Origin: GMQP-bins7 sp963776565
Lineage (GTDB): Bacteria > Actinomycetota > Thermoleophilia > Gaiellales > Gaiellaceae
Assembly (NCBI GenBank): GCA_963776565.1
Contig: CAVZNF010000004.1
Coordinates: 310,001-374,000, forward strand
Reading direction: 5' to 3'
Length of the DNA: 64,000 nt
Part shown: piece after piece, positions 25,385 to 34,779 of the stretch
How the letters are laid out: every line of letters starts with the position of its first letter
How positions within the stretch are numbered: the stretch's first letter is position 1
Program-made: the position numbers and the translations under genes
The notes under the pieces: generated by a model
What the model was told of the DNA's origin: nothing
Database searches by the model: none
What the model saw: the letters and a program-made list of their open reading frames with translations, nothing else

Positions 25385-26077
25385 CTACTCCTCGGGCTCG
25401 GAGCTCTCGTCGGCGTCCGCCGACTCGGCAGCATCCCCTTCGGCTTCGCCTTCCTCGGCCTCCGCCGCCTCGGCGGCTTCGGCGGCCTCGGCCTCTTCGA
25501 GCTCCGTGAATCCGCGCGGCACCGACACGGTCGCGATCACCGTCTCCTGCGGATCGTCGAGCAGCGTCACGTTCTCGATCGCCGCGACGTCGGCCAGACG
25601 GAGGACGTCGCCGATGTCCATGTGCGAGACGTCGACGTCGATGTGCTCCGGGACGTCAGCCGGCAACGCTTCGACCTGAACCTCACGCGCAACCAGTGAG
25701 AGCATCCCGCCCAGCTTGACGCCAGCCGGCTCGCCGATCAGGTGCACGACGACGGTCGCGTGGATGGGCTGGTCGAGCCGCACCTCGCGAAGATCGATGT
25801 GCGAGATGGTTCCGCGAATCGGGTCCTGCTGGTACTCGGCGAGGATCGAGGGATGCACGGTCGTCTGCCCCTCGATCACGACGTCGAGGATCGCGTGCAG
25901 CCCCGATGTCCCTGTCATCGCCGCACGCAGCTCTCGCTCCGGAACGACGATCGCGCGCGAGTGGCCCTTTCCGTAGAGAACGCCAGGGATGAGCCCCTGC
26001 GAGCGCAGGCGCCGGGTGTGGCGCGAGCCGATCTCCTCGCGCTCGCGTACTTCGAGCTTCAGCCTGTCTCCGGACAC
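25385..26077 (-). CDS. rplY: 50S ribosomal protein L25/Ctc
   Basis: This 230-residue two-domain L25 (Ctc/TL5 type) binds 5S rRNA. The N-terminal L25 domain spans residues 1-92 (TRRLRSQGLIPGVLYGKG, SHIDLREVRLDQ). The C-terminal beta domain (about 95-185, AREVQVEALPADVPEHIDVD) is followed by a long Glu/Ala-rich acidic tail. A well-formed TACAAT -10 is 8 nt before the GTG start (26086-26091). It is followed by pth. Confidence 0.95.
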   Translation of the reverse strand: MSGDRLKLEVREREEIGSRHTRRLRSQGLIPGVLYGKGHSRAIVVPERELRAAMTGTSGLHAILDVVIEGQTTVHPSILAEYQQDPIRGTISHIDLREVRLDQPIHATVVVHLIGEPAGVKLGGMLSLVAREVQVEALPADVPEHIDVDVSHMDIGDVLRLADVAAIENVTLLDDPQETVIATVSVPRGFTELEEAEAAEAAEAAEAEEGEAEGDAAESADADESSEPEE

Positions 26078-26122
26078 GGCGGCGGATTGTAGCGACGGCG
26101 GCGAGCCGGGCCGGCGTTGACC

Positions 26123-27184
26123 TCAGAACAGCTGGTTTTCGCCGCCGAAGATCGCCGAGACGGAGTCGTCGGCGAAGACATTCATGATCGTCGCTGCGAG
26201 CAGTCCCGACACAGTCAAGACGGTCAGGTTGTCCGGCTGCTGTCGCGCGTCGATAGGCACCGTGTCGGTCACGACGATGCCGGCGATGTCGTCTGCAGCC
26301 CCGAGCCGCTCGAGGCCCTCGTCGTTGAGCAGCGCATGCGTCACGTAGATCCATACCTCGCGGGCACCCTGCTCGCGTAGCGCACGTGCGCCTGCGATCA
26401 GCGTCCCGCCGGTCGTCGTGACGTCATCTCCGACGATGCAGACCTTGTCGCGCACACTGCCAGTCACCTCGGTCATGGACACCTCGTCCTGACCGATACG
26501 CGTCTTGTTCATGATGGCGAAGTCGGCGTCGAGCATGTGCGCGAAGCGCACGGCGTACTTCGCTCGCCCGGCGTCGGGCGCCACCGAGACGACGCCTTCG
26601 CCCGAAAAGCCGAGGTCACGGAAGTGGCGAGCGAAGAGCTGCTGCGCGGTCATGTGGTCGACCGGGATCGTGAAGAAGCCCTGAATCTGGCCCGCATGCA
26701 AGTCCATCGTCAGCACGCGGTCCGCTCCCGCACTCTGGATCATGTCGGCGAGGAGACGGCTCGAGATCGGCTCACGCGGCTTCGCCTTGCGGTCCTGCCT
26801 CGAGTATGGGAACCAAGGAATCACGGCCGTGATGCGCTTCGCGGACGCGAGCTTGGCCGCCTGGATCATGAAGAGCAGCTCCATGATGTTCTGGTCGACT
26901 GGCCGACAACCGGTCTGAACGAGGAAGACGTCGGCGCCGCGAATCGACTCGCAGTAGCGACAGTAGGTTTCACCGTTCGCGAAGGTCGTGAGCTCGATCT
27001 CGCCGAGCTCGACCCCAAGCTGCTCGGCGATTCGCGATGCGAGCGCCGGATGCGACCGCCCCGCGAACACCATCAGCCGCTTCTGCGGCGTGAGGGGAAT
27101 GGCGTGGCCCGTCGTCATCGCCACGTCCGGGACGTTGGCCGTTTCGAGCCCCGGAAGCGTCTGCTCAATCGTTCCGCTTTCCAC
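26123..27184 (-). CDS. prs: Ribose-phosphate pyrophosphokinase
   Basis: This enzyme makes PRPP from ribose-5-phosphate and ATP for nucleotide, His and Trp synthesis. Conserved parts: FAGRSHPALASRIAEQLGV, FANGETYCRYCESIRGADVF, PYSRQDRKAKPREPIS, DLHAGQIQGFF, VVSVAPDAGRAKYAVRFA and the PRPP loop CIVGDDVTTTGGTLI. The frame from 27184 (353 residues) overlaps the glmU 3' end by 20 bases. An internal ATG at 27118 would give a more typical start (MTTGHAIPLTPQKRLMVFAG) and remove the overlap, so the start is uncertain. It follows glmU, the usual order. Confidence 0.95.
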   Translation of the reverse strand: MESGTIEQTLPGLETANVPDVAMTTGHAIPLTPQKRLMVFAGRSHPALASRIAEQLGVELGEIELTTFANGETYCRYCESIRGADVFLVQTGCRPVDQNIMELLFMIQAAKLASAKRITAVIPWFPYSRQDRKAKPREPISSRLLADMIQSAGADRVLTMDLHAGQIQGFFTIPVDHMTAQQLFARHFRDLGFSGEGVVSVAPDAGRAKYAVRFAHMLDADFAIMNKTRIGQDEVSMTEVTGSVRDKVCIVGDDVTTTGGTLIAGARALREQGAREVWIYVTHALLNDEGLERLGAADDIAGIVVTDTVPIDARQQPDNLTVLTVSGLLAATIMNVFADDSVSAIFGGENQLF

Positions 27185-28490
27185 CGCGCCCTTCCTTGTT
27201 CACCTGTTTCGCCCGGGCGATCGCCAGGGCGCCCGCAGGTACATCCTCTGTGATCACGGAGCCGGCTGCAATCCATGCGTCGTCGCCGATCGACACCGGG
27301 GCGACGAATGCATTGTCGACCCCCGTCCTGACGTTACGACCGATGGTCGTCCGCTCCTTCACACGAGTGTGCTCCTGGTTGGCCGTGATGTTCCCGGCCG
27401 CGATGTTCGTGTCCGGCCCGACATCGGCGTCGCCCAGGTACGTGAGATGGGGCACCTTCGTCCGTTCGCCGATGTGGGAGTTCTTCAGCTCCACGAAGGT
27501 ACCGGCTTTCGCGCCTGCGCCCAGAACCGTTCCCGGGCGGAGGTAGCAGAACGGCCCGACGAGCGCGTCCTCGCCCACGGTCGATTCGACGACGACCGCG
27601 TGCGGGCCGACCTCGGCGCGCGCTCCGATCCTCGACGCACCGCGGATCACGGTGAACGGATGGACGACGGCATCCACCTCGAGGGTCGCTTCCGCGTCGA
27701 TCCACGTGCTCTCGGGATCGACGATCGTGACGCCTGCGAGCATGTGCGCCTCGTTGATGCGATCGCGCAGCGCTGCCGCTGCCGCGGCGAGCTCGACCCG
27801 CGTGTTCACACCCTCCGTCTCCACCGGATTCCCTCCCTTGTGCACTGCAACGCGCTCACCATCCTGGACGAGAATGGCGACCGAGTCGGTCAGGTAGAGC
27901 TCTCCCTGGGCGTTGTGCGGCTTCAGCCGGTCGAGCACCGGCCACAAGGTATCTGCCCGGAAGACGTAGATCGACGAGTTGACCTCGCGCACTCGGCGTT
28001 GCTCGTCCGTTGCGTCAGGATGCTCGACGATCGCGGCGAGCCCGCCTGCCGGTGAACGCAGCACACGGCCGTACTGCTTCGGGTCGTCGGGCTCGAAGGA
28101 CAGCACTGTCGCCGCGACGCGCTCGCGGCGATGTGCCTCCACGAGCTCACGGAGGATGTGCGAGGTGAGGAGTGGCGTGTCGCCGGAAAGAACCAGGACG
28201 TCGTCGGCTCTGCCTTCGAGGACCGGCCGCGCACAGCGAACGGCGTCTCCCGTGCCGCGAGGCTCTTCTTGCACCGCGACTTCGAGCCCGTCGAACGCCG
28301 CGGCGTTCGCAGGCGCAGCGATGACGACGAGCGGATCGACTCCGAGCTCTCGAGAAGACGTGATCACCCAATCGACCATGCGCCGCCCGAGGATCCGGTG
28401 AAGGTGCTTCGGAACGTCGGAACGCATTCGCGTTCCGAGACCAGCCGCCATCACGACGGCTCCGAGTGTCCTCTCATCGCTCGACGGCAC
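27165..28490 (-). CDS. glmU: Bifunctional GlmU (N-acetyltransferase/uridylyltransferase)
   Basis: GlmU makes UDP-GlcNAc for the cell wall. The N-terminal pyrophosphorylase has AAGLGTRMRSDVPKHLH and VLSGDTPLLTSHILREL. The C-terminal left-handed beta-helix acetyltransferase (about residue 240 on) has RPGTVLGAGAKAGTFVELKN and GAGNITAN-like AAGNITANQEHT. The 441-residue length is near normal. The start is the GTG at 28490, six bases after the tRNA-Gln 3' end, because the upstream frame runs through the tRNA. The stop overlaps the prs frame by 20 bases. Confidence 0.94.
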   Translation of the reverse strand: MPSSDERTLGAVVMAAGLGTRMRSDVPKHLHRILGRRMVDWVITSSRELGVDPLVVIAAPANAAAFDGLEVAVQEEPRGTGDAVRCARPVLEGRADDVLVLSGDTPLLTSHILRELVEAHRRERVAATVLSFEPDDPKQYGRVLRSPAGGLAAIVEHPDATDEQRRVREVNSSIYVFRADTLWPVLDRLKPHNAQGELYLTDSVAILVQDGERVAVHKGGNPVETEGVNTRVELAAAAAALRDRINEAHMLAGVTIVDPESTWIDAEATLEVDAVVHPFTVIRGASRIGARAEVGPHAVVVESTVGEDALVGPFCYLRPGTVLGAGAKAGTFVELKNSHIGERTKVPHLTYLGDADVGPDTNIAAGNITANQEHTRVKERTTIGRNVRTGVDNAFVAPVSIGDDAWIAAGSVITEDVPAGALAIARAKQVNKEGRGGKRND

Positions 28491-28495
28491 TGAGG

Positions 28496-28566
28496 CTGGG
28501 GCGCCAGGATTCGAACCTGGGATCACGGGACCAAAACCCGTTGCCTTACCACTTGGCCACGCCCCA
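28496..28566 (-). tRNA. tRNA-Gln (anticodon TTG)
   Basis: The 71-nt cloverleaf on the minus strand has acceptor arms TGGGGCG/CGCCCCA, an anticodon stem ACGGG/CCCGT with loop TTTTGGT (anticodon TTG, reading CAA), and T-arm CCAGG-TTCGAAT-CCTGG. The discriminator is G73 as in tRNA-Gln. CCA is not encoded. It sits between ispE and glmU and could be cotranscribed with them. Confidence 0.97.
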
Positions 28567-28575
28567 GAGCGAGCG

Positions 28576-29415
28576 TCATCTTGCCAGTCGTGGCAGATCG
28601 TCAGCGACGAGCGGCCGCGTGACCAGCGTGCGGCCCGCGCGTTGGAGCAACCCTGCCGCCGAATCGGCGTCGGCCTCGGACTCGAAGAGCCCGTACACCG
28701 TCGGGCCTGCTCCCGAGACATCCGCGCGGAATGCGCCGGCTTTGATCAATTCCCGTGAGAGCGACGACGACGCGAGGTCGTTCGCGGGAAGCCTTGCCAG
28801 CTCCCGAGGCGTCCTCGTCGCCGCGAGCGCCAGTCGCAGGCTGTCGGCTCGCTCCTCGAAGCCGTCGGCTCCGCCACGCTCGTCGAATGCGGCGTAGACC
28901 TTGCCGGTCGACTCCTTCGCGTCGCCATCGGGCATGACGAGCACGACCCAGTAGTCGGACGGCAGCTCGACCGGCGTGAGCTCCGTGCCGTCGCCCGCCG
29001 CGAGCTGCGCGTCGACGTGCAGGAAGAACGGGACGTCAGCACCGATCCCCGCTGCGATGCGATGGAGCTCGTCGGACGAGCGGGGCGCATCCAAAGTGGC
29101 ATTGGCAAGCTGCAAGGCGGTCGCGGCGTCGCTGCTCCCACCGCCGAGTCCGGCGGCGACCGGAATCCGCTTCTCGATCCGAACACGCCAGCGCGGGGCG
29201 ACACCAGCGACGTCGGCAAGCGCGAGAAGGGCTTCGCGGACGATCGTGTCGTCGGCGAACCCGTCGACGACCAGGGCGTCCGCCGGCTCGACCTCGATCT
29301 CGTCGTGGAGGTCGATTCGCTGCAGCAGGGTGACCACTTCGTGCTTGCCGTCGGCCCGTAGCGGTCCGACGACGAGCGCGAGGTTGATCTTGGCGAACGC
29401 TCGTCCCCGGCTCAC
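28576..29415 (-). CDS. ispE: 4-diphosphocytidyl-2-C-methyl-D-erythritol kinase
   Basis: This 279-residue GHMP kinase of the non-mevalonate isoprenoid pathway phosphorylates CDP-ME at the 2-position. Motifs: AFAKINLALVVGPLRADGKH at the N-terminus, the ATP loop KRIPVAAGLGGGSSDAATAL, IGADVPFFL and the C-terminal VSGAGPTVYGLFE. Its start overlaps the rsmA stop (4 bases), a common rsmA-ispE order. It ends 10 bases before the tRNA-Gln gene. Confidence 0.95.
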   Translation of the reverse strand: MSRGRAFAKINLALVVGPLRADGKHEVVTLLQRIDLHDEIEVEPADALVVDGFADDTIVREALLALADVAGVAPRWRVRIEKRIPVAAGLGGGSSDAATALQLANATLDAPRSSDELHRIAAGIGADVPFFLHVDAQLAAGDGTELTPVELPSDYWVVLVMPDGDAKESTGKVYAAFDERGGADGFEERADSLRLALAATRTPRELARLPANDLASSSLSRELIKAGAFRADVSGAGPTVYGLFESEADADSAAGLLQRAGRTLVTRPLVADDLPRLAR

Positions 29416-30185
29416 GCGAGCAACTCCGCGAGCTGGACGAACTCCCGCGGCTCGAGCTCCTCGGCGCGCGCGTTCACCGGATGTCCCATCGCGCTCAGCG
29501 CTTCCGCGACCCTCGTCCGCGGGGCTAGTCCCGCGAGTGCGATCGAGTTCGCGGCGGTCTTCCGGCGATGCGCGAAAGCCGCCTCGACCGCGGGTCGCAC
29601 ATCCGAGATAGGCGCGACGACGTCACGCTCGAAGGCCACGAGCGCGGAGTCGACTCGTGGCGGCGGACGGAACACCGACGGCGAAACGGCATGGAAGCCC
29701 ACCTTCCGGGCGGAGAGCTGCACGAGCACCGAGACCGCGCCGTACGCCTTCGTCCTCGGCTCGGCGAAGAAGCGGTCGGCCACCTCGCGCTGCACCATCA
29801 CGCACCAGCGCTGCAATGACCGTGCGTGCTCGAGGGACTCGACCACGAGCGGAGTCGCGACGTTGTACGGGAGGTTGGCGACGAGCTTGGTGGGTTCGGG
29901 CTCGAGCTCGTCGATCGCGAGCTGGAGCGCGTCTCCCCAGATCAGACGAACGTTCGAGTACGCGCCGAGCGCGGCGCGCAGCTCCGGCTCGAGAGAGCGA
30001 TCGAGCTCGATCGAGTGGACGAGCCGTGCTCGCTCGGCGAGACGGCGCGTGAGGATGCCGAGACCTGGGCCGACCTCGAGCACGACGTCCGTCGAGCCGA
30101 GATCGCTGAGTCGCTCGATCACACCGAGGATGTTCTCGTCGACGAGGAAGTGCTGGCCGAGCGCCTTCTTGGGCGCGACGGTCAT
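29412..30185 (-). CDS. rsmA: 16S rRNA dimethyladenosine transferase RsmA/KsgA
   Basis: This 257-residue SAM-dependent enzyme dimethylates A1518 and A1519 of 16S rRNA. Motifs: KKALGQHFLVDENILGVIER, the SAM site LEVGPGLGILTRRLAE, and the catalytic KLVANLPYNVATPLV. The ATG overlaps the tatD stop and the stop overlaps ispE, so metG-tatD-rsmA-ispE form one coupled run. Confidence 0.95.
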   Translation of the reverse strand: MTVAPKKALGQHFLVDENILGVIERLSDLGSTDVVLEVGPGLGILTRRLAERARLVHSIELDRSLEPELRAALGAYSNVRLIWGDALQLAIDELEPEPTKLVANLPYNVATPLVVESLEHARSLQRWCVMVQREVADRFFAEPRTKAYGAVSVLVQLSARKVGFHAVSPSVFRPPPRVDSALVAFERDVVAPISDVRPAVEAAFAHRRKTAANSIALAGLAPRTRVAEALSAMGHPVNARAEELEPREFVQLAELLA

Positions 30186-30928
30186 GCCAACCCGAATGCT
30201 GCGGCGGCATTCGCGTGTGTCTGGGCGGCGACGGCCTCGACTGTGGCGCCCCGTGCCTCGGCGAGGACACGGACCGTATGCACCACGTTGGCGGGCTCGT
30301 TCCGCGCGCCGCGCATCGGTTGGGGCGCGAGGTACGGGCTATCGGTCTCGACGAGGATCCTGTCCGCCGGAACCGCGCCGGCGGCCTCGCGCAGGGCGAC
30401 CGCATTCGGAAACGTCACGTTGCCGGCAAACGAGACGTAGTAGCCACGCTCGACTGCGGTCATGACAAGGCCGGGCGACGAGAAGCAGTGGAGGACCACC
30501 GTGCCGGTAAACGGAGCAAGAGCAGCGGCAGTCTCGTCGTCCGCTTCGCGATTGTGGACGACGACTGGGAGGCCGAGCTCGTCGGCGAGAGCGAGCTGCG
30601 CGTCGAAGAGGCGCCGCTGTTGCTCGGGAGTCGCGAAGCGACGGACCGTGTCGAGGCCGGTCTCGCCCACCGCGACCGCCTTCGGATGAGCCAGGAGCTC
30701 GCGAAGCTCGGCGAGGCGCTCGGCCTCGGGTTGCCCGGCCTGATGCGGGTCGATCCCGAGCGCGGCATGCACGCCCTCGTGACGCTCGGCGATCGCGAGC
30801 GCCGCCCGACTCGACTCGATACCGGTGCCGATCGTGACGATTCGGGTGACGCCGGCTGCCTCTGCGCGCTCGATCAGGGCAGCAGCGGGCTCGTCGCACG
30901 CGTCGAGATGCGCGTGCGAGTCGGTCAC
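30182..30928 (-). CDS. tatD: TatD family metal-dependent deoxyribonuclease
   Basis: This 248-residue TIM-barrel hydrolase is of the TatD family (3'-5' DNase/exonuclease). Metal ligands are visible: DSHAHLDACD (HxH), AVGETGLDT (Glu), VVVHNREADDET and VVLHCFSSP (His), and LVETDSPYLAPQ (Asp). The usual Tyr-Tyr after GLD is replaced by TV. The GTG at 30928 overlaps the metG TGA (GTGA); the longer frame to 31063 is only metG antisense shadow. Confidence 0.92.
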   Translation of the reverse strand: MTDSHAHLDACDEPAAALIERAEAAGVTRIVTIGTGIESSRAALAIAERHEGVHAALGIDPHQAGQPEAERLAELRELLAHPKAVAVGETGLDTVRRFATPEQQRRLFDAQLALADELGLPVVVHNREADDETAAALAPFTGTVVLHCFSSPGLVMTAVERGYYVSFAGNVTFPNAVALREAAGAVPADRILVETDSPYLAPQPMRGARNEPANVVHTVRVLAEARGATVEAVAAQTHANAAAAFGLA

Positions 30929-32735
30929 GCCGCTGTAGCGGCCTCCATCCGCGCGAGCTCGTCTGCGACCACCTGCTCGGAGTCGAGCTTGGCGAAGAGC
31001 GGCGCCGGCTCCCTGAGGGTCTGTCCCGGTGGGAGGGCGCTCGACTCCCATCGGCCCGTCCAACTGGAGTAGTCGCCGGTCAGCACCTCGTGCTTCGCGC
31101 CGTCGTCTTCGACCACCGTGCGGAACTCCAGCGCTCCGGCGATGACGTCGTCGTAGCCGAGTGTGTCGTGAAGGCGTTGCGCCGAGAACGGAAGGAAGGG
31201 CGCAAGCAAGACCTTCAGATTGTCAACGGCGCGGAGGGCGACGTAGAGGATCGTGCCGGCCCGCTCCCGGTTCGAGTCCAGCTTGGCCCAGGGCGCCTGC
31301 TCGGCGACGTATTGGTTGCCGAGCGCCGCCAGCCGCATTGCCTCTTGTAGCGCGCTTCGGAAGCGTGCGGCTTCGATCAACGCGCCGACGGAGTCGAATC
31401 CGCTCTCGACCTCACGGAGCAGTGCCTCGTCGTCGGGCGTGAGCGTTCCCGGCGTTGGAACGGCGCCGAAATTCTTGTAGGCGCTCTGGAGCGTTCGATT
31501 GACGAGGTTGCCCCACGTCGCGACGAACTCGTCGTTGTTCCGCCGAACGAACTCGGCCCACGTGAAGTCCGTGTCCTGTGTTTCGGGGCCGGCGATCGTG
31601 AGGAAGTAGCGAAGCGCGTCGGGGTCGTAGCGATCGAGGAAGTCACGGACGAGGATCTGCACGCCGCGACTCGAGCTGAACTTCTTCCCTTCCATCGTCA
31701 GGAACTCGCTCGAGGCGACGTTGTCCGGGAGCTTCAGGGGTCGCCACGTCCCGCACCGTACGTCCCACCGCTTCCGTACCCGAGCAACATGCTCGGCCAG
31801 ATCACGGTGTGGAAGACGATGTTGTCCTTCCCCATGAAGTACGTGTGCTCGGCATCGGCGTCCTGCCACCACTCGCGCCACGCGTCGGGAGTTCCACGCT
31901 GCTCGGCCCATTCGATCGATGCCGACAGGTAGCCGATGACCGCGTCGAACCACACGTAGATCCGCTTGTCGTCGCGTTCCTCGTAACCCGCGACCGGAAT
32001 CGGAACACCCCAGTCGAGATCGCGCGTGATCGGACGGGGCTTGAGCTCCTTCACGAAGTTGAGCGAGAAGCGGCGGACGTTCTGCCTCCAACCGTCCTTC
32101 CCGCTGATCCATTCGGTGAGCTGCTCCTTGAACGCCGGCAGATCGAGGAAGAGATGCTTCGTCTTCCGGAAGACGGGCGGCGTGCCGTCGATCTTGGACC
32201 GCGGGTCGATCAGGTCGATCGGGTCGAGTTGGTTCCCGCAGTTGTCGCACTGGTCGCCGCGTGCGTCGTGAAAGCCGCAGATCGGGCACGTGCCCTCGAT
32301 GTACCGATCGGGAAGCGTGTGTCCGGTCGAGGCGGAGAACGCCCCGAGCGTCTCGCGCTCGAGCACGAAGCCCTTCTCGTACAGCGTTCGAAACAGATCC
32401 TGCGTGACGCGATAGTGGTTCCTCGTCGTCGTCCGCGTGAAGAGGTCGTACGAGAGCCCGAGCGCGAGAAGGTCCTCCCGAATGAACGCGTTGAAACGGT
32501 CGGCAGTCTCACGCGGCGACTCGCCGGCCGCGTCCGCCGCGACCATGACGGGCGTGCCGTGCTCGTCCGTCCCGCTGACCATGAGGACGTCGTTTCCGCG
32601 GAGTCGGTGATAGCGGGCGAAGGTGTCGGACGGGACGCCGAAGCCCGCCACATGGCCGATGTGTCGGAGACCGCTCGCATACGGCCATGCGACTGCAACC
32701 AGGATCTTCCTCGGTTTCAGTCTCGACCCGCTCAC
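30925..32735 (-). CDS. metG: Methionyl-tRNA synthetase (frameshifted at 31737-31740)
   Basis: This class I synthetase charges tRNA-Met. The N-terminal frame from the GTG at 32735 holds VAVAWPYASGLRHIGHVAG (HIGH), the zinc knuckle CPICGFHDARGDQCDNCG and VWFDAVIGYLS. It breaks after MLLGYGSGGTYGAGRG. The other frame continues LKLPDNVASSEFLTMEGKKF with FSSSRG as KMSKS, the helical anticodon domain, and ends at 30925. Adding one base to the GGGG run at 31737-31740 (CCCC on the coding strand) joins them into about 603 residues. As metG is essential and usually single-copy, a consensus error is likely. It has no C-terminal tRNA-binding domain. Confidence 0.93.
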
Positions 32736-33137
32736 GGGTGCCAATGATAGGGAGTCGCCTTCTGGCCACCTGGGCACACAGGGCCGTGCCGCCGAGAAGG
32801 GTGATGGCGAGCAGCGCGACCAGCAGGAGTCGGTTCGGAACGCCCGCACCACGGTCGTCGGGCGCGTCGTCGACGGGGCTCAGGTATGGATCGAGCGACG
32901 CGCTCTGACCGCAGCGGATCAGCGGCTGTCGGCGTCCCTTTCCGACCGTCTCCTCCTGGGACCAGCGTGCTCCGCGCGCGCCACGCCCCCGCCTCGACGG
33001 CAACCGCCTTCTCGACCATTGCGCGGCCGCTGCGCGAGCGGTCTGACGATCGGAGCTGAGGCTCGCGCTGGGTCGGTGGTTCGCCAGCTTGGCGCGTCGC
33101 GCTCTGCTGTCCGTGTTCGCTCGCCGCTTTGATCGGC
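32736..33137 (-). other. 402-base stretch with broken coding, probably the tail of the M23 protein
   Basis: No single frame covers this gap between the M23 ORF stop and metG. A Ser/Pro/Ala-rich frame ends with a TGA at 32732-32734 that overlaps the metG start as GTGA, like neighbouring gene pairs. Another frame contains a good transmembrane helix (NRLLLVALLAITLLGGTALC, 32773-32835) followed by basic residues. I infer that the M23 protein originally ran through here and ended with a C-terminal membrane anchor, and that two or more indels break it. Otherwise I see no gene, RNA or terminator. Confidence 0.4.
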
Positions 33138-33839
33138 TCAGACGAGCCGATCAGCAGCCCGCCAGACGACGCGCGCGGTGCGGCGACCGGACCGGGCGCC
33201 GTCGCGGCAGTCGAGTGGCTGGGGTGCGGTAACGGGCTCGGCGGGAGGTGCAGCGGGAGCGGTCGGAGGCGCCGGAGCCGGAGGGCTCGCAGCCACCGGC
33301 GGCGCGGGCGTGGGCTGCGGAAGGGGTGCGGGCGGCGCCTCGGGTGCCGGGGGAGGGCCGGCAGCACTTCGAGGCGGGAGCAGTTCGAGTGGGTCGACGT
33401 AGCTCTCGCTCGTGCCGACCCGGATACCGAGGTGAATGTACGGGAGGTCGTGCTCCGCCTCGCCGGACGGGCCGGGCTCTGCGACGACATCGCCCTCGAC
33501 CACACTGGCACCGCGCCGGACGCGGAGGGCTCCCAGATGGGTGAGGGACGTCTTGTAGTCGCCCGTCGCGATCGTCACGGTGAGTCCGTTCGTCGGCACC
33601 CGTCCTGCAAATGTGACCTCACCGGAAACCGGCGCTCGTATCGCAGACGAGGCACCGAGGGCGATGTCGATGCCTCGATGCTGCCCAGCGGCGTAGGTGT
33701 CGCCGCTGACCGAGAACCCGCGCAGCACGGCGCCGTCGACGGGCCACGCCCACGCCATTGCAGACGGCCCCGAGACAAGCGCCAAGACGAGCGCGAAGCC
33801 GAGGCACACCACCCATCTCGTTGTCCGCCGAGCGAACAT
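33138..33839 (-). CDS. M23-family peptidase-like (LytM) protein, C-terminus uncertain
   Basis: This is an exported cell-wall protein. It has a signal peptide (VVCLGFALVLALVSGPSAMA) and a LytM/peptidase_M23 fold with GQHRGIDIALGASSAIRAP, SGEVTFAGRVPTNG and DLPYIHLGIRV, then a long Pro/Ala-rich linker. H and D of HxxxD are present, and the second His lies in IHLGIRV instead of HLHFG, so endopeptidase activity is uncertain. The ATG at 33839 is 6 nt after TACGGT. The frame stops at 33138 in Arg-rich residues; a C-terminal anchor probably follows in other frames. Confidence 0.8.
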   Translation of the reverse strand: MFARRTTRWVVCLGFALVLALVSGPSAMAWAWPVDGAVLRGFSVSGDTYAAGQHRGIDIALGASSAIRAPVSGEVTFAGRVPTNGLTVTIATGDYKTSLTHLGALRVRRGASVVEGDVVAEPGPSGEAEHDLPYIHLGIRVGTSESYVDPLELLPPRSAAGPPPAPEAPPAPLPQPTPAPPVAASPPAPAPPTAPAAPPAEPVTAPQPLDCRDGARSGRRTARVVWRAADRLV

Positions 33840-33892
33840 CCGTCGACCGTAGCGTGAGCTCGCGCCGGGGGCAATGCACTTTGACTGTCTTG

Positions 33893-34705
33893 TTACAGAG
33901 AGCCGCGGTAGAGCGCGTTCCGCGCCACACCGGTCAGCCCGGAGACGACCTCGGCGGCGGTTCGCCTCGCCGCGCCGGCCTCGACGAGCGCGGCGACTGC
34001 CGCGCGTGCCGCGTCCTCGTCCACTGCCTCGCGAAACGTTCCGCCCGGTGGCCCGAGCACGAGCGTGATCTCGCCGCGCGGCGGCTCGGCGAAGCGCTCC
34101 GCGAGCTCCTCGAGCGAGCCGCGCACGACTTCCTCGAAGCGCTTCGTGAGCTCGCGGCACACGGCGCCCGACCGTCCCGGCAGCTCCGCCGCGAGCACGC
34201 CGAGCGACGCCGGGAGCCGCCGGGGCGACTCGAAGGCGACGACGGCGCCAGGCCACGAGCGCAGCTCGCCGGCGAGCGCTCGGAGCTCTCCCGCCCGCCG
34301 AGGGAGGTACCCGACGAACTGGTAGCGATCAGCGCCGATTCCGCTCACCACCAACGCGGTTTCAACGGCCGAGGCGCCAGGAAGCACCGTCACGTCGATG
34401 CCCTCCGCAGACGCCGCCGCGATCAGGCGAGCGCCGGGATCGTTGACGCCGGGAAGCCCCGCGTCCGAGACCAGCGCAACGCGCTCGCCGGCCCGCAGTC
34501 GCTCGAGAACGCCAGCCGCCCGTGCCGCCTCGTTGTGCCGGTGGTAGCTCGAGAGTCGCGCCGTGATCCCGTGCCGCTCGAGCAGAATGCGCGTGCGCCG
34601 CGTGTCCTCGCAGAGGACGAGATCCGCGACACCGAGCTCCTCGAGCACGCGCAACGTGACATCGGCCAGATTGCCGATCGGCGTGGCGCACACGGCGAGC
34701 GGCAT
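33893..34705 (-). CDS. rsmI: 16S rRNA 2'-O-ribose C1402 methyltransferase RsmI
   Basis: This 270-residue tetrapyrrole-methylase-fold enzyme methylates C1402 of 16S rRNA. Motifs: LAVCATPIGNLADVTLRVLE, LCEDTRRTRILLERHGI, ERVALVSDAGLPGVNDPGAR, VLPGASAVETALVVSG and GEITLVLGPPGG. The ATG overlaps the TGA of a 24-codon upstream reading frame (TGATG). A 53-base gap without features separates it from the M23 gene. Confidence 0.95.
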   Translation of the reverse strand: MPLAVCATPIGNLADVTLRVLEELGVADLVLCEDTRRTRILLERHGITARLSSYHRHNEAARAAGVLERLRAGERVALVSDAGLPGVNDPGARLIAAASAEGIDVTVLPGASAVETALVVSGIGADRYQFVGYLPRRAGELRALAGELRSWPGAVVAFESPRRLPASLGVLAAELPGRSGAVCRELTKRFEEVVRGSLEELAERFAEPPRGEITLVLGPPGGTFREAVDEDAARAAVAALVEAGAARRTAAEVVSGLTGVARNALYRGSL

Positions 34706-34779
34706 CAGCCGAGCCGGTCGAGCGCTTCGACACCGCCGAGGTCGGCCGCGAACAGGCCGATGACGACGGAAGGCCTCAC
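34705..34779 (-). CDS. Possible 24-residue leader ORF before rsmI
   Basis: GTG to TGA encodes VRPSVVIGLFAADLGGVEAL and four more residues. It ends TGATG with the rsmI start, so translation would be coupled. A TATGGT box lies 9 nt before the GTG. It could be a real leader peptide, or the rsmI transcript may simply start here. There is no homology to judge by. Confidence 0.3.
   Translation of the reverse strand: MRPSVVIGLFAADLGGVEALDRLG

Noticed and set aside
31720..31760. Programmed frameshift in metG
   Set aside because: No family precedent, and the same kind of indel occurs at C/G runs in about ten unrelated genes, which favours sequence error.
33840..33892. Riboswitch upstream of the M23 gene (cell-wall hydrolase genes often have one)
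   Set aside because: The gap is only 53 bases and a -10 box lies 6 nt before the ATG, leaving no room for an aptamer.
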